Below are positions 25,743 through 33,579 of a stretch of 38,910 nucleotides of DNA, one piece after another. A model generated the notes under the pieces. That model made no database searches. It was not told where the DNA came from and worked only from the letters and a program-made list of their open reading frames with translations. Positions within the stretch are counted from its first letter, which is position 1, and each line of letters begins with the position of its first letter. The stretch is taken from NCBI GenBank assembly GCA_945787715.1, contig CALZJE010000058.1, positions 1-38,910 of the forward strand, written 5' to 3'. A program made the translations under genes and the position numbers. Origin of the DNA: an uncultured Ectothiorhodospiraceae bacterium (GTDB lineage: Bacteria; Pseudomonadota; Gammaproteobacteria; S012-40).

Positions 25743-26066
25743 GCTAATGTGGCCTGTGTTCTGAGAAACTTGACGTTAACACATTCAGTATAGCTGATTC
25801 TGACTTCGATTTATTTACATCACATTCAAACATAGCAGTGTACTCTGTTGTCCCTACTAAATTGATAGGACGTAAGATAACTGAGTTAGGATGAATAAAA
25901 TACAAAACGAACTACGAAATATTTTTAAGCGATTTTATAAAACAAAATTTCTCATTCAAATAACCAACGAATTCAATAAACCATTCTGATTCGCAGAATG
26001 GGCCATCTAGTCAGTTTGAGTTAATTTGAGTGACACTAGATCCGTTCTACCCTTCATACCTTTATT
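25743..26066. other. Gene-free region with hairpin cluster beside a truncated gene
   Basis: 324 bp. It holds the perfect stem CCATTCTG (25981-25988) / CAGAATGG (25994-26001), followed on the minus strand by TTTATTG, a weak terminator shape. Next to it the arms TCTAGT (26006-26011) / ACTAGA (26035-26040) enclose two direct copies of TTTGAGT (26015-26021, 26025-26031). This structured DNA abuts the point where the GNAT homology stops. Confidence 0.45.
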
Positions 26067-26252
26067 CTAAAATTGAACAAATGATTTTACTTGACTCAAT
26101 TCAGCTGGAGAAGCTGGAAACATATATTGTGTAATTTCACTCGTAAACTCTCTAAATATATCGTCACAAAAATCGAACGAAATTGGGCGTAGTAACACTC
26201 TCTCTCCTCCAATTTCTACGATATTAAAATCGAAATTATTTTTAGTTTCCAT
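26067..26252 (-). pseudogene. GNAT-family N-acetyltransferase, N-terminal remnant
   Basis: 61 codons encode the start of a GNAT acetyltransferase (GERVLLRPISFDFCDDIF, then ITQYMFPASPAELSQVKSFV), after which a stop occurs. The acetyl-CoA binding motif, normally near residues 90-120 in this family, is absent from all frames just beyond. The remnant is preceded by other small minus-strand genes and followed by the hairpin cluster. It is almost certainly non-functional. Confidence 0.72.
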
Positions 26253-26312
26253 TGAATTTATTTTTATGTGTGTTTGATGAAGATTTCAATAAATACTGAC
26301 CAGTTTTGCCAT

Positions 26313-26666
26313 TTAATTATGTTTTAGTTTTGTTTGCTTCAAGCTTTCTTTTATTATCATTCCTAACAAAACAATGGTTACTAATGTGACAATCGCCAGC
26401 GGAATATTACCTGCCATCATAAGAATAATAGCCGAGACTAAAAAGGTTAATGCAACAATTATGGCTCCAATGATTCTAACCTTGGAAATAGCTAACATAA
26501 TTCCACCGATTAACTGAGCCGCACCATAAATAATTAAAATGGTATTGGTAAAACCAAACTTGCTGAAAAATCCAACATCTTGTGGCATTAGAATAACCTT
26601 TGTTATTCCCGATGACACAGCCAAGAATACCAATATTACTAAAATTATCTTGTAGAAATTTTTCAT
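26313..26666 (-). CDS. DoxX-like four-span membrane protein
   Basis: 117-residue protein with four membrane spans and a DoxX-like pattern (IILVILVFLAVSSGITKVI, then LIIYGAAQLIGGIMLAI, IIGAIIVALTFLVSAIILMM and LAIVTLVTIVLLGMII). ATG 26666-26664 was chosen; a TTG five codons upstream abuts an AGAAGG too closely for use. It lies 25 bp after the HU gene stop in the same direction, so probably cotranscribed. DoxX relatives have been linked to redox or thiol stress in a few organisms, but no role can be assigned here. Confidence 0.66.
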   Translation of the reverse strand: MKNFYKIILVILVFLAVSSGITKVILMPQDVGFFSKFGFTNTILIIYGAAQLIGGIMLAISKVRIIGAIIVALTFLVSAIILMMAGNIPLAIVTLVTIVLLGMIIKESLKQTKLKHN

Positions 26667-26691
26667 ATTAATAGATTTCAACCTTCTTTAT

Positions 26692-26973
26692 TTACAAGTT
26701 TTTATTTAATTCATCTTTAAGCTCTTGACCGACTGTGAATCTAACAGTTTTACATGCTGGTAGTGTGACTATCTTCTTTGTTTTGGGATCTTTCCCCTTT
26801 CGAGCTGCTCGTTTGCACACACTGAATGTGCCAAATCCTTTTAGAGTAACAGCTTCATCATTTGATAAGGACTCATGTAATACTTGTAATAGCGTGGTGA
26901 AATATTTTTCTGTTTCAGCTTTCGTTTTTTTCATCTTCTTTGCGGTTTTTAAAACTATATCTGCTTCGTTCAT
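26692..26973 (-). CDS. HU/IHF-family DNA-binding protein
   Basis: 93-residue histone-like protein. The N-terminal dimerisation helices, the conserved TLKGFGTFSV turn at about 43-52, a DNA-contacting beta arm that is lysine-rich (KGKDPKTKKIVTLPACKTV) and the final helix (LKDELNK) are all present. It departs from standard HU in the arm: the usual PxT/RNPQT and the intercalating Pro segment are altered, so it is a divergent accessory HU, not the main nucleoid copy. Ribosome site AAGGA precedes ATG 26973-26971. Confidence 0.88.
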   Translation of the reverse strand: MNEADIVLKTAKKMKKTKAETEKYFTTLLQVLHESLSNDEAVTLKGFGTFSVCKRAARKGKDPKTKKIVTLPACKTVRFTVGQELKDELNKNL

Positions 26974-27176
26974 CAGAAATCCTTAGGGTATATGCTCAAA
27001 CGAAATCGGCGGCGAAATCGGTGTCAGATCATTTATTGTGTATGATTTAATTGATCGTAAATGATTTATTTTCGACGTTAAAAATATCACGAAATGAGGT
27101 CCGATATTGATCTTTCTGAGTTTTCCCCCGTCAGTTTGCTGTTAGTACAAATCCTTCGAGGGAAATATAATTGATT

Positions 27177-27533
27177 TTATTTTTTCATATCATCCATACT
27201 TGTTCCTGAAAGCTGAGCCATTTTTAACACTCCATCTCCCATACATTCACGCATTCCTTTTGCCCAGTCGAGCGCTTCTTGCTTGGAATCCACATTTATG
27301 ATTGTAAAACCGGGGATCATGTCTTTTCCTTCGATAAAGGGTCCATCGGAGACGGAAAAATCTCCCTGTTCTAGTTTGATGTGGGTAGTTGCTTGGGGAA
27401 GCTTCCCGGTTGCGACTATTTCTCCTGATTTAAAGGCCTCTTCCATAAATTTGCCCATTTTTGCCATACCCTCTGGGGAAGGAGGAGTCATTGGTGTTTC
27501 ATCATTCATGGTGAAATAGATAAAAAATTGCAT
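27177..27533 (-). CDS. YCII-related DGPF-domain protein, ECF42 sigma partner
   Basis: 118-residue protein with the ferredoxin-like YCII/DGPF fold. The signature DGPF is at 63-66 within SVSDGPFIEGKDMIPGF. DGPF proteins are characteristically encoded next to ECF42-group sigma factors and belong to their regulons; the biochemical role is unknown. Here it follows the sigma gene on the same strand with a 128-bp gap, enough for its own promoter. Ribosome site GGAAG precedes ATG 27533-27531. Confidence 0.87.
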   Translation of the reverse strand: MQFFIYFTMNDETPMTPPSPEGMAKMGKFMEEAFKSGEIVATGKLPQATTHIKLEQGDFSVSDGPFIEGKDMIPGFTIINVDSKQEALDWAKGMRECMGDGVLKMAQLSGTSMDDMKK

Positions 27534-27623
27534 ATTTTAGTCTTCCTTTGTGTGATTAATAAGCTAAGTTTTGATATGTGAAGCAATTTCCAACTTGTTG
27601 AATTTTTCTTTCACTAACTAATA

Positions 27624-27650
27624 GTCGAATGAGTGAGACCAAAAGGGACA
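27624..27650 (-). promoter_or_regulatory. Candidate ECF-type promoter before the DGPF gene
   Basis: Minus strand TGTCCC (27650-27645), 17 bp, CGAC (27627-27624). This is similar in form to reported ECF42 targets (TGTCGA-like -35, CGA-containing -10), recalled from the family and not verified here. The implied leader is about 85 nt. Chance occurrence is quite possible. Confidence 0.22.
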
Positions 27651-27661
27651 GAAATTTGTTT

Positions 27662-28899
27662 TTATTTTAAAATTTCGGAAAGTTGGTTCTCTAAATACCA
27701 CCGTTCCGGTTCCTGCCGGGTCAATTTGATCGCTTTTTGATAAGATTTAACAGCCTCATCCTTAAGACCAAGCCTTTTCGAAAAATCCGCTCGAACAGCA
27801 AAGATTAAATGATAGGAAGTAAGTTTGTCTTCTTCCAGTAGTTTATTAATGATAATTAGACCGGCCTTAGGGCTTTTTGCATCCCAACTGCTATTGCACG
27901 ATTTAATTCCACAAAGGGTGATGGGGTGATAGATAGCAGCATGTCGTAATAGTCGACGATGAGATCCCATTGGGTATTTTGAACTGATTCTGCGACGGCG
28001 TGAACAGATGCAATTGCTGTTTGAATCGTATATGGCTCCAATCTGCCTGACATAATCGACTGCTCAATTAACAGCATTCCCTCTTGAATTAGGTTTTGAT
28101 CCCAAAGGGTGCGGTCTTGATTTTCTAGCGGAATTGGATCTCCGTTTTCTGTTACCCGGGAACTTCTTCTGGATTCTTGCAATAACAGAAGTGCTAACAA
28201 TCCCAAACTTTCAGGTGTCGGGATTAATTCAACAAGTTGACGGCACAAATAAACGGCTTCATCAGTCAGCTCTTTTCGTATGTGCGCTTCCCCCGAGCTT
28301 GCCGAATAACCTTCATTAAAAATAAGATAAATGACATGTAAAATAGCATTCATTCGACTTGAAATTTCGATTCTGGAAGGGATTTCGTACGGAATTTTCT
28401 TTTCTCTAATGAGTGCTTTGGCTCTAGAAATTCTTTTTTTTATTGCTTCAAAAGATACAAGGTAAGCACGACTGATCTCTTCCGTCGTCATTCCACAGAC
28501 ATCTCTGAGAGCAAGGGCTATTCGAGAATCTAAAGGTAATGCGGGATGGCAACAGAAAAAATTCAAGCGGAGTTGATCATCTTCCACTATATTTTCTTCT
28601 AAGACATGAGAGTCTTCATATATCCCATCATCAGGTAAAAAATTTTCTGCTAGGAGTTCTCTTCCATGTTTTAACCTTCTTATGGAATCTATCGCTTTAA
28701 ATTTTCCTGTAGAAATTAACCAAGAATAGGGATTTTTCGGGATTCCCTCCTCTGGCCATTTTTCCAAAGCAATATTAAATGCTTCGTGTAAGGCCTCTTC
28801 AGCCAAATCAAGATCACCGAGTATTCGCACCAAACTCGCGAGAACCCGTCCGGATTCTGATTTGTAGATTGTTGCTATTTCTCTTTGTATGTTTCGCAT
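27662..28899 (-). pseudogene. ECF42-type sigma factor with C-terminal TPR extension, interrupted by a frameshift
   Basis: The region encodes an ECF sigma factor: region 2 near LASLVRILGDLDLAEEALHEAF and NPYSWLISTGKFKAIDSIRR, the CCHPALPLDSRIALALRDVCG segment, region 4 near TTEEISRAYLVSFEAIKKRI. A long C-terminal TPR-like extension follows. The first frame breaks off after ELNRAIAVGM at about residue 340; the family continuation (KAGLIIINKLL to ENQLSEILK) resumes in another frame. The break maps to five T on the plus strand (27874-27878); one extra base there would restore a 412-residue protein of normal ECF42 length. The extension is needed for activity in studied ECF42 members, so the truncated form may be dead. 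A sequencing error is also possible. It precedes its DGPF partner gene. Confidence 0.83.
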
Positions 28900-28914
28900 A
28901 AACTTTAAAAAGGG

Positions 28915-28936
28915 CTAATTGACAAAAGACAATTAG
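28915..28936. promoter_or_regulatory. Inverted repeat just upstream of the sigma gene
   Basis: CTAATTG (28915-28921) and CAATTAG (28930-28936) pair perfectly around 8 bp. It sits 16 bp before the sigma gene start codon, so it would lie in the leader or overlap the promoter. Binding factor unknown. Confidence 0.3.
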
Positions 28937-29025
28937 AATATAAGGTGGGTATGAGCGAAATCCCAATATTTATCATGTTTAAACAATTCGAATGGGACGA
29001 ATTCAAGTTGTATGTGCACCACCGC

Positions 29026-29637
29026 TCAGCGCTCTGGTCGCTTGAACTTTTTACGCGCATGCTCGACTTTGGTTCTAATCACACAGCCCGCAACGTGATC
29101 GTTAATTAATCCCATTGCTTGCATGAAGGCATATGCAGTTGTAGGTCCGACGAATTTCCAGCCGAGTTTTTTCAAATCCTTCGCAAGGGCAATCGATTCT
29201 GCTGATATTGATGCCGATTGTGGTTCTGCAAGTTGCTTTTTGTCAGGTTCGTATCGCCAGATAAAGGCTGCCAGCGAGCCATCCTGTTTTACGAGCTCCT
29301 GCGCCCGTTGTGCATTATTGATGACCGCTTCGATTTTACCGCGATGGCGGACGATGCCTTCATCCTTGAGCAGACGATTAATATCTCGCTGGCTGAAGCG
29401 CGCTATCTTATCGAAATCAAAATAATGGAACGCTACGCGAAAGTTCTCGCGCTTGGCGAGGATAGTGCGCCAGCTCAGTCCGGATTGAAAACTTTCCAGA
29501 CTTAATTTCTCAAACAAGCAATGATCATCACTCACTGGGAAACCCCATTCAATATCGTGATAATCGAGAAACTCTGGTGCAGCACCGCACCAACGGCAGC
29601 GCAATTTACCATCGGTACCCTCCATCGTCGTGCTCAT
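29026..29637 (-). CDS. tag: DNA-3-methyladenine glycosylase I (Tag)
   Basis: 203-residue base-excision repair enzyme that removes 3-methyladenine from alkylated DNA. Conserved blocks are RCRWCGA, YHDIEWGFP, ESFQSGLSWRTILAKRENFR, IVRHRGKIEAVI, LGWKFVGPTTAYAFMQAMG and NDHVAGC. The Cys and His residues that hold the structural zinc in E. coli Tag have counterparts (Cys in RCRWC, His in YHD, His and Cys in NDHVAGC). ATG 29637-29635 was chosen because AAGGAG lies just upstream; an adjacent TTG is in frame. It lies 52 bp after the YciI gene stop, likely in the TetR-YciI-tag transcript. Confidence 0.95.
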   Translation of the reverse strand: MSTTMEGTDGKLRCRWCGAAPEFLDYHDIEWGFPVSDDHCLFEKLSLESFQSGLSWRTILAKRENFRVAFHYFDFDKIARFSQRDINRLLKDEGIVRHRGKIEAVINNAQRAQELVKQDGSLAAFIWRYEPDKKQLAEPQSASISAESIALAKDLKKLGWKFVGPTTAYAFMQAMGLINDHVAGCVIRTKVEHARKKFKRPER

Positions 29638-29689
29638 CAATCTACTCCTTGTATCAATATTGTGGGATGGTTACTAATGTTCACAGGCC

Positions 29690-29977
29690 CTAGCTGAGAA
29701 GAAACGCTAATCGCTCATCGGTTTTTGCTGGGGTGATTTCAATAATTTCCGCGCTTACTACATTTTCAGCAAAAAATGGATCATCGTTCACTCTGTTTTG
29801 AAGATCTGACAGCGAGGTATTGTGTGCCACAATCCCACCACCCAAATTAGGCTGAAGACTGCCAACTAACAAAAATACACCGTCATCAAAACCGCGTTTT
29901 ATCCATTTATTGTGGCCTTCCATGAATTGGCTGGCTTTGCTTTTGTTGTCAGAAAATTTGAGTTGAACAATAAACAT
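29690..29977 (-). CDS. YciI-like protein
   Basis: 95-residue YCII-superfamily protein (MFIVQLKFSD, SQFMEGHNKWI, DGVFLLVGSLQP, NDDPFFAENVVSAEIIEI). The DPF segment and the conserved His of the GH pair in EGHNKW match the YciI pattern. No enzymatic role is established for most members. AGAAGGAGA is a good ribosome site. It lies 90 bp downstream of the TetR gene on the same strand and 52 bp upstream of tag, suggesting one regulated unit. Confidence 0.8.
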   Translation of the reverse strand: MFIVQLKFSDNKSKASQFMEGHNKWIKRGFDDGVFLLVGSLQPNLGGGIVAHNTSLSDLQNRVNDDPFFAENVVSAEIIEITPAKTDERLAFLLS

Positions 29978-30067
29978 CAGATTTTTTCTCCTTCTTCTAT
30001 AAATATAAATTTGGTGTTAGCCTGTATGCCGACATGGGAAAATGCGTTAGCTCGTCCCATGCTAGTT

Positions 30068-30652
30068 TTACACTTTACGCGTAGCACTTTCCTCGTACGG
30101 TCTAAGCCAGTCGCACATCCGCTTAACTTCCTGCTTAATAAATTTCTCATCGTGAAAGGCATTTGCCAGCGTGGCGACACCCTGACTGCGGGCGAGAATA
30201 TGCATCGCCAGCTCGTCGGCGTCTGCCTTGCGGCCGAGCAGCGTGAATTGTCTCCGCAACCAGGTCCGAAACAGTGTAAATAGTTTGTTTGCCTCGGCTT
30301 GCGAGGCATGGTTTAGTTTCGCAAGCTCAGTGCACAGCGTGCCAACGGGGCAGCCGTGACGTTTTATTTTAACCCGGTTTCCGATCAGAATATGGATAAA
30401 ACTCCGGATACGATCTGCAGGTTGTTGCCCTTCGATTTCCCACTTCTCCAATATTTTTTGGGTATTAGCCAGACGTACATTGATCACCGCATCCAGAATT
30501 TCATCCTTGGATTTGAAATGATAGTAAAAATTGCCACGCGATATTTGTACGGCATCGGCAATCTTTGAAAATGAGGTATGCTCAAAACCTTGTCGATAGA
30601 ACAATTGGTCCGCAGCTTCAACAATGTGATCACGTGTTGTCTTGTTGCTCAT
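30068..30652 (-). CDS. TetR/AcrR-family transcriptional repressor
   Basis: 194-residue repressor. The N-terminal TetR helix-turn-helix covers about 8-52 (FYRQGFEHTSFSKIADAV, then ISRGNFYYHFKSKDEIL). The C-terminal ligand domain contains the GCPVGTLCTELAKLN motif seen in many redox- or electrophile-responsive TetR proteins (NemR-like), including two cysteines. ATG 30652-30650 follows an AGAGGTG ribosome site; a GTG three codons earlier is in frame. Its promoter region carries two inverted repeats placed to block transcription, so autorepression is likely. The YciI and tag genes downstream are probable co-targets. Confidence 0.9.
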   Translation of the reverse strand: MSNKTTRDHIVEAADQLFYRQGFEHTSFSKIADAVQISRGNFYYHFKSKDEILDAVINVRLANTQKILEKWEIEGQQPADRIRSFIHILIGNRVKIKRHGCPVGTLCTELAKLNHASQAEANKLFTLFRTWLRRQFTLLGRKADADELAMHILARSQGVATLANAFHDEKFIKQEVKRMCDWLRPYEESATRKV

Positions 30653-30684
30653 GAAAAACACCTCTTAGGCATGGTGCAGCAGGG

Positions 30685-30740
30685 GTAGGACGGTAGTCCT
30701 ACATAAAGCGTAGAATAGGATAATCATCCTATTCTGTCAA
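30685..30740 (-). promoter_or_regulatory. TetR-gene promoter with two operator palindromes
   Basis: The minus-strand promoter is TTGACA (30740-30735), 17 bp, TATTCT (30717-30712). Operator 1 is AGAATAGGAT (30712-30721) / ATCCTATTCT (30726-30735), a perfect 10-bp inverted repeat with a 4-bp centre that fills the promoter spacer and the -10. Operator 2 is GTAGGAC (30685-30691) / GTCCTAC (30696-30702), again with a 4-bp centre, just after the expected start point. Both share TAGGAY-N4-RTCCTA, with centres 30 bp apart. Confidence 0.75.
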
Positions 30741-30948
30741 GGACCAAACAGAGTTCAGGAAAGATGCGTAGGTAAGCAAGATGTCCTGTGCCCACTTTTG
30801 ACCCAGGCTGTGTGAAAACTCAAATATTTGTCTCTTCATAATAATAAAAACGTGCTCATTACCAATGAGATGACCTCGCAATTTTTAAATTCACCATGCA
30901 CATCAATGTCTCGCACTATAAATTCGCGATCTACTGATCTTTCTAGGT

Positions 30949-31716
30949 TTAACCTGCCTGATTTGAAGTGCCGGTTGTTTGATGTGCAGATTCGTTGCTA
31001 TGTAATTTTTGTGATGGTTGGGTTCTGACGCCTTTAAGTAGAAGCCATAGACATAGTGATACTTCTGCAATTAATGCGGGAAGCATAATGAACGGATAGT
31101 CTGCGGTTTCGTATCCAGGGAAAAGAAAAATGGCAAAGCAGTCCACCAGATAACTCACGGAGGCAAACGCCAGTAAAACTCCAAGCGCTTTTGGGAAATA
31201 GTCAGACCTATAGAACAGATAACTAAGAACAATGCAGTGAAAAGCGAAGAATGTTAATCCAATTGCGTATCCCGTACCGTGAGCATCAAGAAACAGGCTA
31301 ACAAGAGCATGGATTTGATTGCTATCAAACGCTGTCAGATATTCGGCACCCCCCAACAGAATTAGCGCAAAGAAGTGATTAAGCAAGTTGATACCCAAGG
31401 TGGCGTCCATTGCCATTCTTGAAAGCGCCGCCCCCAGCGCTAGTGTCTGGTTCACCGGTTTGAGTAAGGCGTAAAAAACAACTGCCAGAGCAATGTCGCA
31501 CAAAAGCATCATCAAGTCGCTGATAAAACCGATACGAAATAGCCCGTCATTTGCCATGATGTTGGTAGCGGTTAATGTGGCATTGCCGGTTACGATTAGG
31601 CTTGATCGAACATATAGCTCGCTGAAAAGGCCGCATATGATAATAAGTAGATAGAGGAAGCCAGCGACTCTGGCATAAGTTTTTGGCGAAAATTCTGTTG
31701 TATTTTCATGTGTCAT
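30949..31716 (-). CDS. DUF4386 family membrane protein
   Basis: 255-residue protein with about six membrane spans and the DUF4386 pattern: YARVAGFLYLLIIICGLFSE at the start, GFISDLMMLLCDIALAVVFYALL, ALSRMAMDATLGIN, GTGYAIGLTFFAFHCIVLSY, SDYFPKALGVLLAFASVSYL, and a final span near 208-228 (IMLPALIAEVSLCLWLLLKG). Function unknown. Ribosome site GGAGA precedes ATG 31716-31714. It is divergent from an AraC-type regulator 136 bp away, which probably controls it. The C-terminal ~25 residues are a polar tail. Confidence 0.87.
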   Translation of the reverse strand: MTHENTTEFSPKTYARVAGFLYLLIIICGLFSELYVRSSLIVTGNATLTATNIMANDGLFRIGFISDLMMLLCDIALAVVFYALLKPVNQTLALGAALSRMAMDATLGINLLNHFFALILLGGAEYLTAFDSNQIHALVSLFLDAHGTGYAIGLTFFAFHCIVLSYLFYRSDYFPKALGVLLAFASVSYLVDCFAIFLFPGYETADYPFIMLPALIAEVSLCLWLLLKGVRTQPSQKLHSNESAHQTTGTSNQAG

Positions 31717-31852
31717 GACTCGTCTCCAAGTGATTTAAATAAGATCGTTTTGTATTTTGATCATAGGTTCGAAAAGCACTGGATTCTTGATAGTTTGTGC
31801 TATTCTGGGATTTTTATTTATTCAGCACACCTAATATGGGTGGGGTTAAAAA

Positions 31853-32743
31853 ATGCTAATAAATCATGTGCATATGCAGGAGCTTGTTGATCGGATAGAG
31901 GAAAACCTGGCCGAGGAGGTAAATATTATCAGGCTTGCTGATTTTTTTAACATGTCGCCTTGGCATTTCCAGCGAACCTTCAAAAGCCTAATCGGGGACA
32001 CTTTGGGCGGCTATATTCGAGGCCGTCGTTTAACAAAGGCGGCACAATTATTACTCAACACCGATATGGGTATTATCGATGTTGCTTTTAGTGTTGGATT
32101 TAATTCCCACGAAGCTTTTACCCGGTCATTTAAGTCGTATTTTCAATGCTCGCCCAAGGTGTTCAGAAAAAACAAGCCATCAGTACTACTAGGGGAAAAG
32201 CCACTGTTGACGACTGAATTGTACGAACACCTGGCAAAAGGCATGCAGCAAGAACCGTTTATCGTTCAAAAAACAGAACAATATCTCGTAGGTTTTATAG
32301 CTGATATTCCTTCGCCATTTGTTTCGAATGAAAATTACTGCGATTTATTGTATCTTCCCTGGACGACTCTTCTGGAAAGGCAAAAGAATATAGGTAACCG
32401 CATATCTGGAACTTACTGTGGCTTAATGGTCAGCCCGACCGGTAATTTTGTCGAGGATTCTCTGATATATATCGCGGGTGTGGCAGTCACCTCACTTGAT
32501 GACGTCCCATTGGATATGGTCTCACATTACTTTCCCGAACAACTTGTTGCCATGTTTGATGTTTTTGCTGGCACAGAAGACAACATCGCAAAAACAGTTG
32601 ATTATATCTATGGCTATTGGTTACCAAATTCACCTTATACCAGAGGCAATGGCAGTGACTATGAACTGTTTGAAAATGTGACTAGCTTTGAAGATCCTAA
32701 TCTTAAATCAAAATATGTTATTCCTATTGTGCCTAAGAAATGA
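31853..32743 (+). CDS. AraC-family regulator with GyrI-like effector domain
   Basis: 296-residue regulator of the Rob/SoxS-like arrangement. An N-terminal AraC double helix-turn-helix covers about 8-108 (IIRLADFFNMSPWHFQRTFK, GGYIRGRRLTKAAQLLL, IIDVAFSVGFNSHEAFTRSF, SPKVFRK). A C-terminal GyrI-like ligand-binding domain covers about 145-296, including GLMVSPTGNF, YIAGVAVTS and the closing PIVPKK. Such domains bind small, often hydrophobic or aromatic compounds. It has a strong ribosome site (GGGTGGGG). Divergent from a DUF4386 membrane protein gene, a likely target. Confidence 0.87.
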   Translation: MLINHVHMQELVDRIEENLAEEVNIIRLADFFNMSPWHFQRTFKSLIGDTLGGYIRGRRLTKAAQLLLNTDMGIIDVAFSVGFNSHEAFTRSFKSYFQCSPKVFRKNKPSVLLGEKPLLTTELYEHLAKGMQQEPFIVQKTEQYLVGFIADIPSPFVSNENYCDLLYLPWTTLLERQKNIGNRISGTYCGLMVSPTGNFVEDSLIYIAGVAVTSLDDVPLDMVSHYFPEQLVAMFDVFAGTEDNIAKTVDYIYGYWLPNSPYTRGNGSDYELFENVTSFEDPNLKSKYVIPIVPKK

Positions 32744-33036
32744 AAACTGAGAACATGTCGCACATATTACTGAATTTATCAAACCGGGGTTCAGATCACA
32801 ATTGTCTGAAGGTCCGCTATGGCGTAAGCAGACACCTCAAGCGTAATATTTCTTCTTGAAATGTTGAGGCAAATTGAATATCAGCAGCTAAATTCTACAA
32901 CTAGAAACATAGCAAAGTACGCATCTAACTTGGTTTTTATGCAATTGTTGATGTTATGATTTTCCTATTGAATTCGGCATTGTTTACACAATAGATATTC
33001 AAAGCTTCAATTCTAGTACTATTAGGTAGTGACTAA

Positions 33037-33579
33037 ATGAAAGCTATCTTCTTGATGAAATTTATTTCATTCATCGCATTATTATTTATTGTTAACACAA
33101 TTGTTTTAGCGGATAGCAGTATTCGAACAGTTTCTCATTTTGGCGGCTTTTATGAAAATAGCAACAGCTGTGAGAGTTATGGTGTAGACGCACTTATTAA
33201 TACTGATTCTTATGGGGTTGTAGCATATCTTGGTGTGAGTTTGAATAATATCAAGACAGATAAGGTCATTGATGGAGATAACCAAACAGATGTTAACACG
33301 GCTTTTTTCTTTGGTGGTGTTAAAGCAACACTGCCTATCTCGCCCTATTTGGAACTTGGTAAAGATTTGGGTGAATCCTTTATTAATGATGTAATTTCTG
33401 CTGATTTAGAAAATACTGATTATTACCTCAGTTTGGGTTTAACTACTTCACAAAAATATAACCTGGGCGCTTCAATATATTACAAACTCTATTCGTTTGG
33501 TTATTTTGATGGGGCTGATGAGCGACAGAGAATGTCTGTCAACTTGCCTGGATTAAGAATATTTTTTCGATTTAGATGA
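33037..33579 (+). CDS. Small secreted or outer-membrane protein, unknown
   Basis: 180-residue protein with a signal peptide (ISFIALLFIVNTIVLA, cleavage after VLA near residue 25). The remainder shows alternating strands (GVVAYLGVSLNNI, AFFFGGVKATLPI, YYLSLGLTTS, LGASIYYKLYSFGYF) and ends in IFFRFR, typical of a small beta barrel. It resembles the protein at 12337 in size and style, but I see no clear sequence relation. A seventh-codon Met is a possible alternative start. An inverted repeat ATTGT-N4-ACAAT (32979-32992) lies upstream. Confidence 0.6.
   Translation: MKAIFLMKFISFIALLFIVNTIVLADSSIRTVSHFGGFYENSNSCESYGVDALINTDSYGVVAYLGVSLNNIKTDKVIDGDNQTDVNTAFFFGGVKATLPISPYLELGKDLGESFINDVISADLENTDYYLSLGLTTSQKYNLGASIYYKLYSFGYFDGADERQRMSVNLPGLRIFFRFR

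Noticed and set aside
27862-27890. Programmed -1 frameshifting as the explanation for the split sigma gene
   Set aside because: The bases before the homopolymer do not form a canonical X-XXY-YYZ slippery heptamer in the zero frame, and I see no clear downstream structure. Mutation or sequencing error is simpler.
30800-30830. Possible insertion-sequence end (GGCTGTGTGAAAACTC)
   Set aside because: It resembles some IS termini, but there is no partner inverted repeat, target duplication or transposase nearby.
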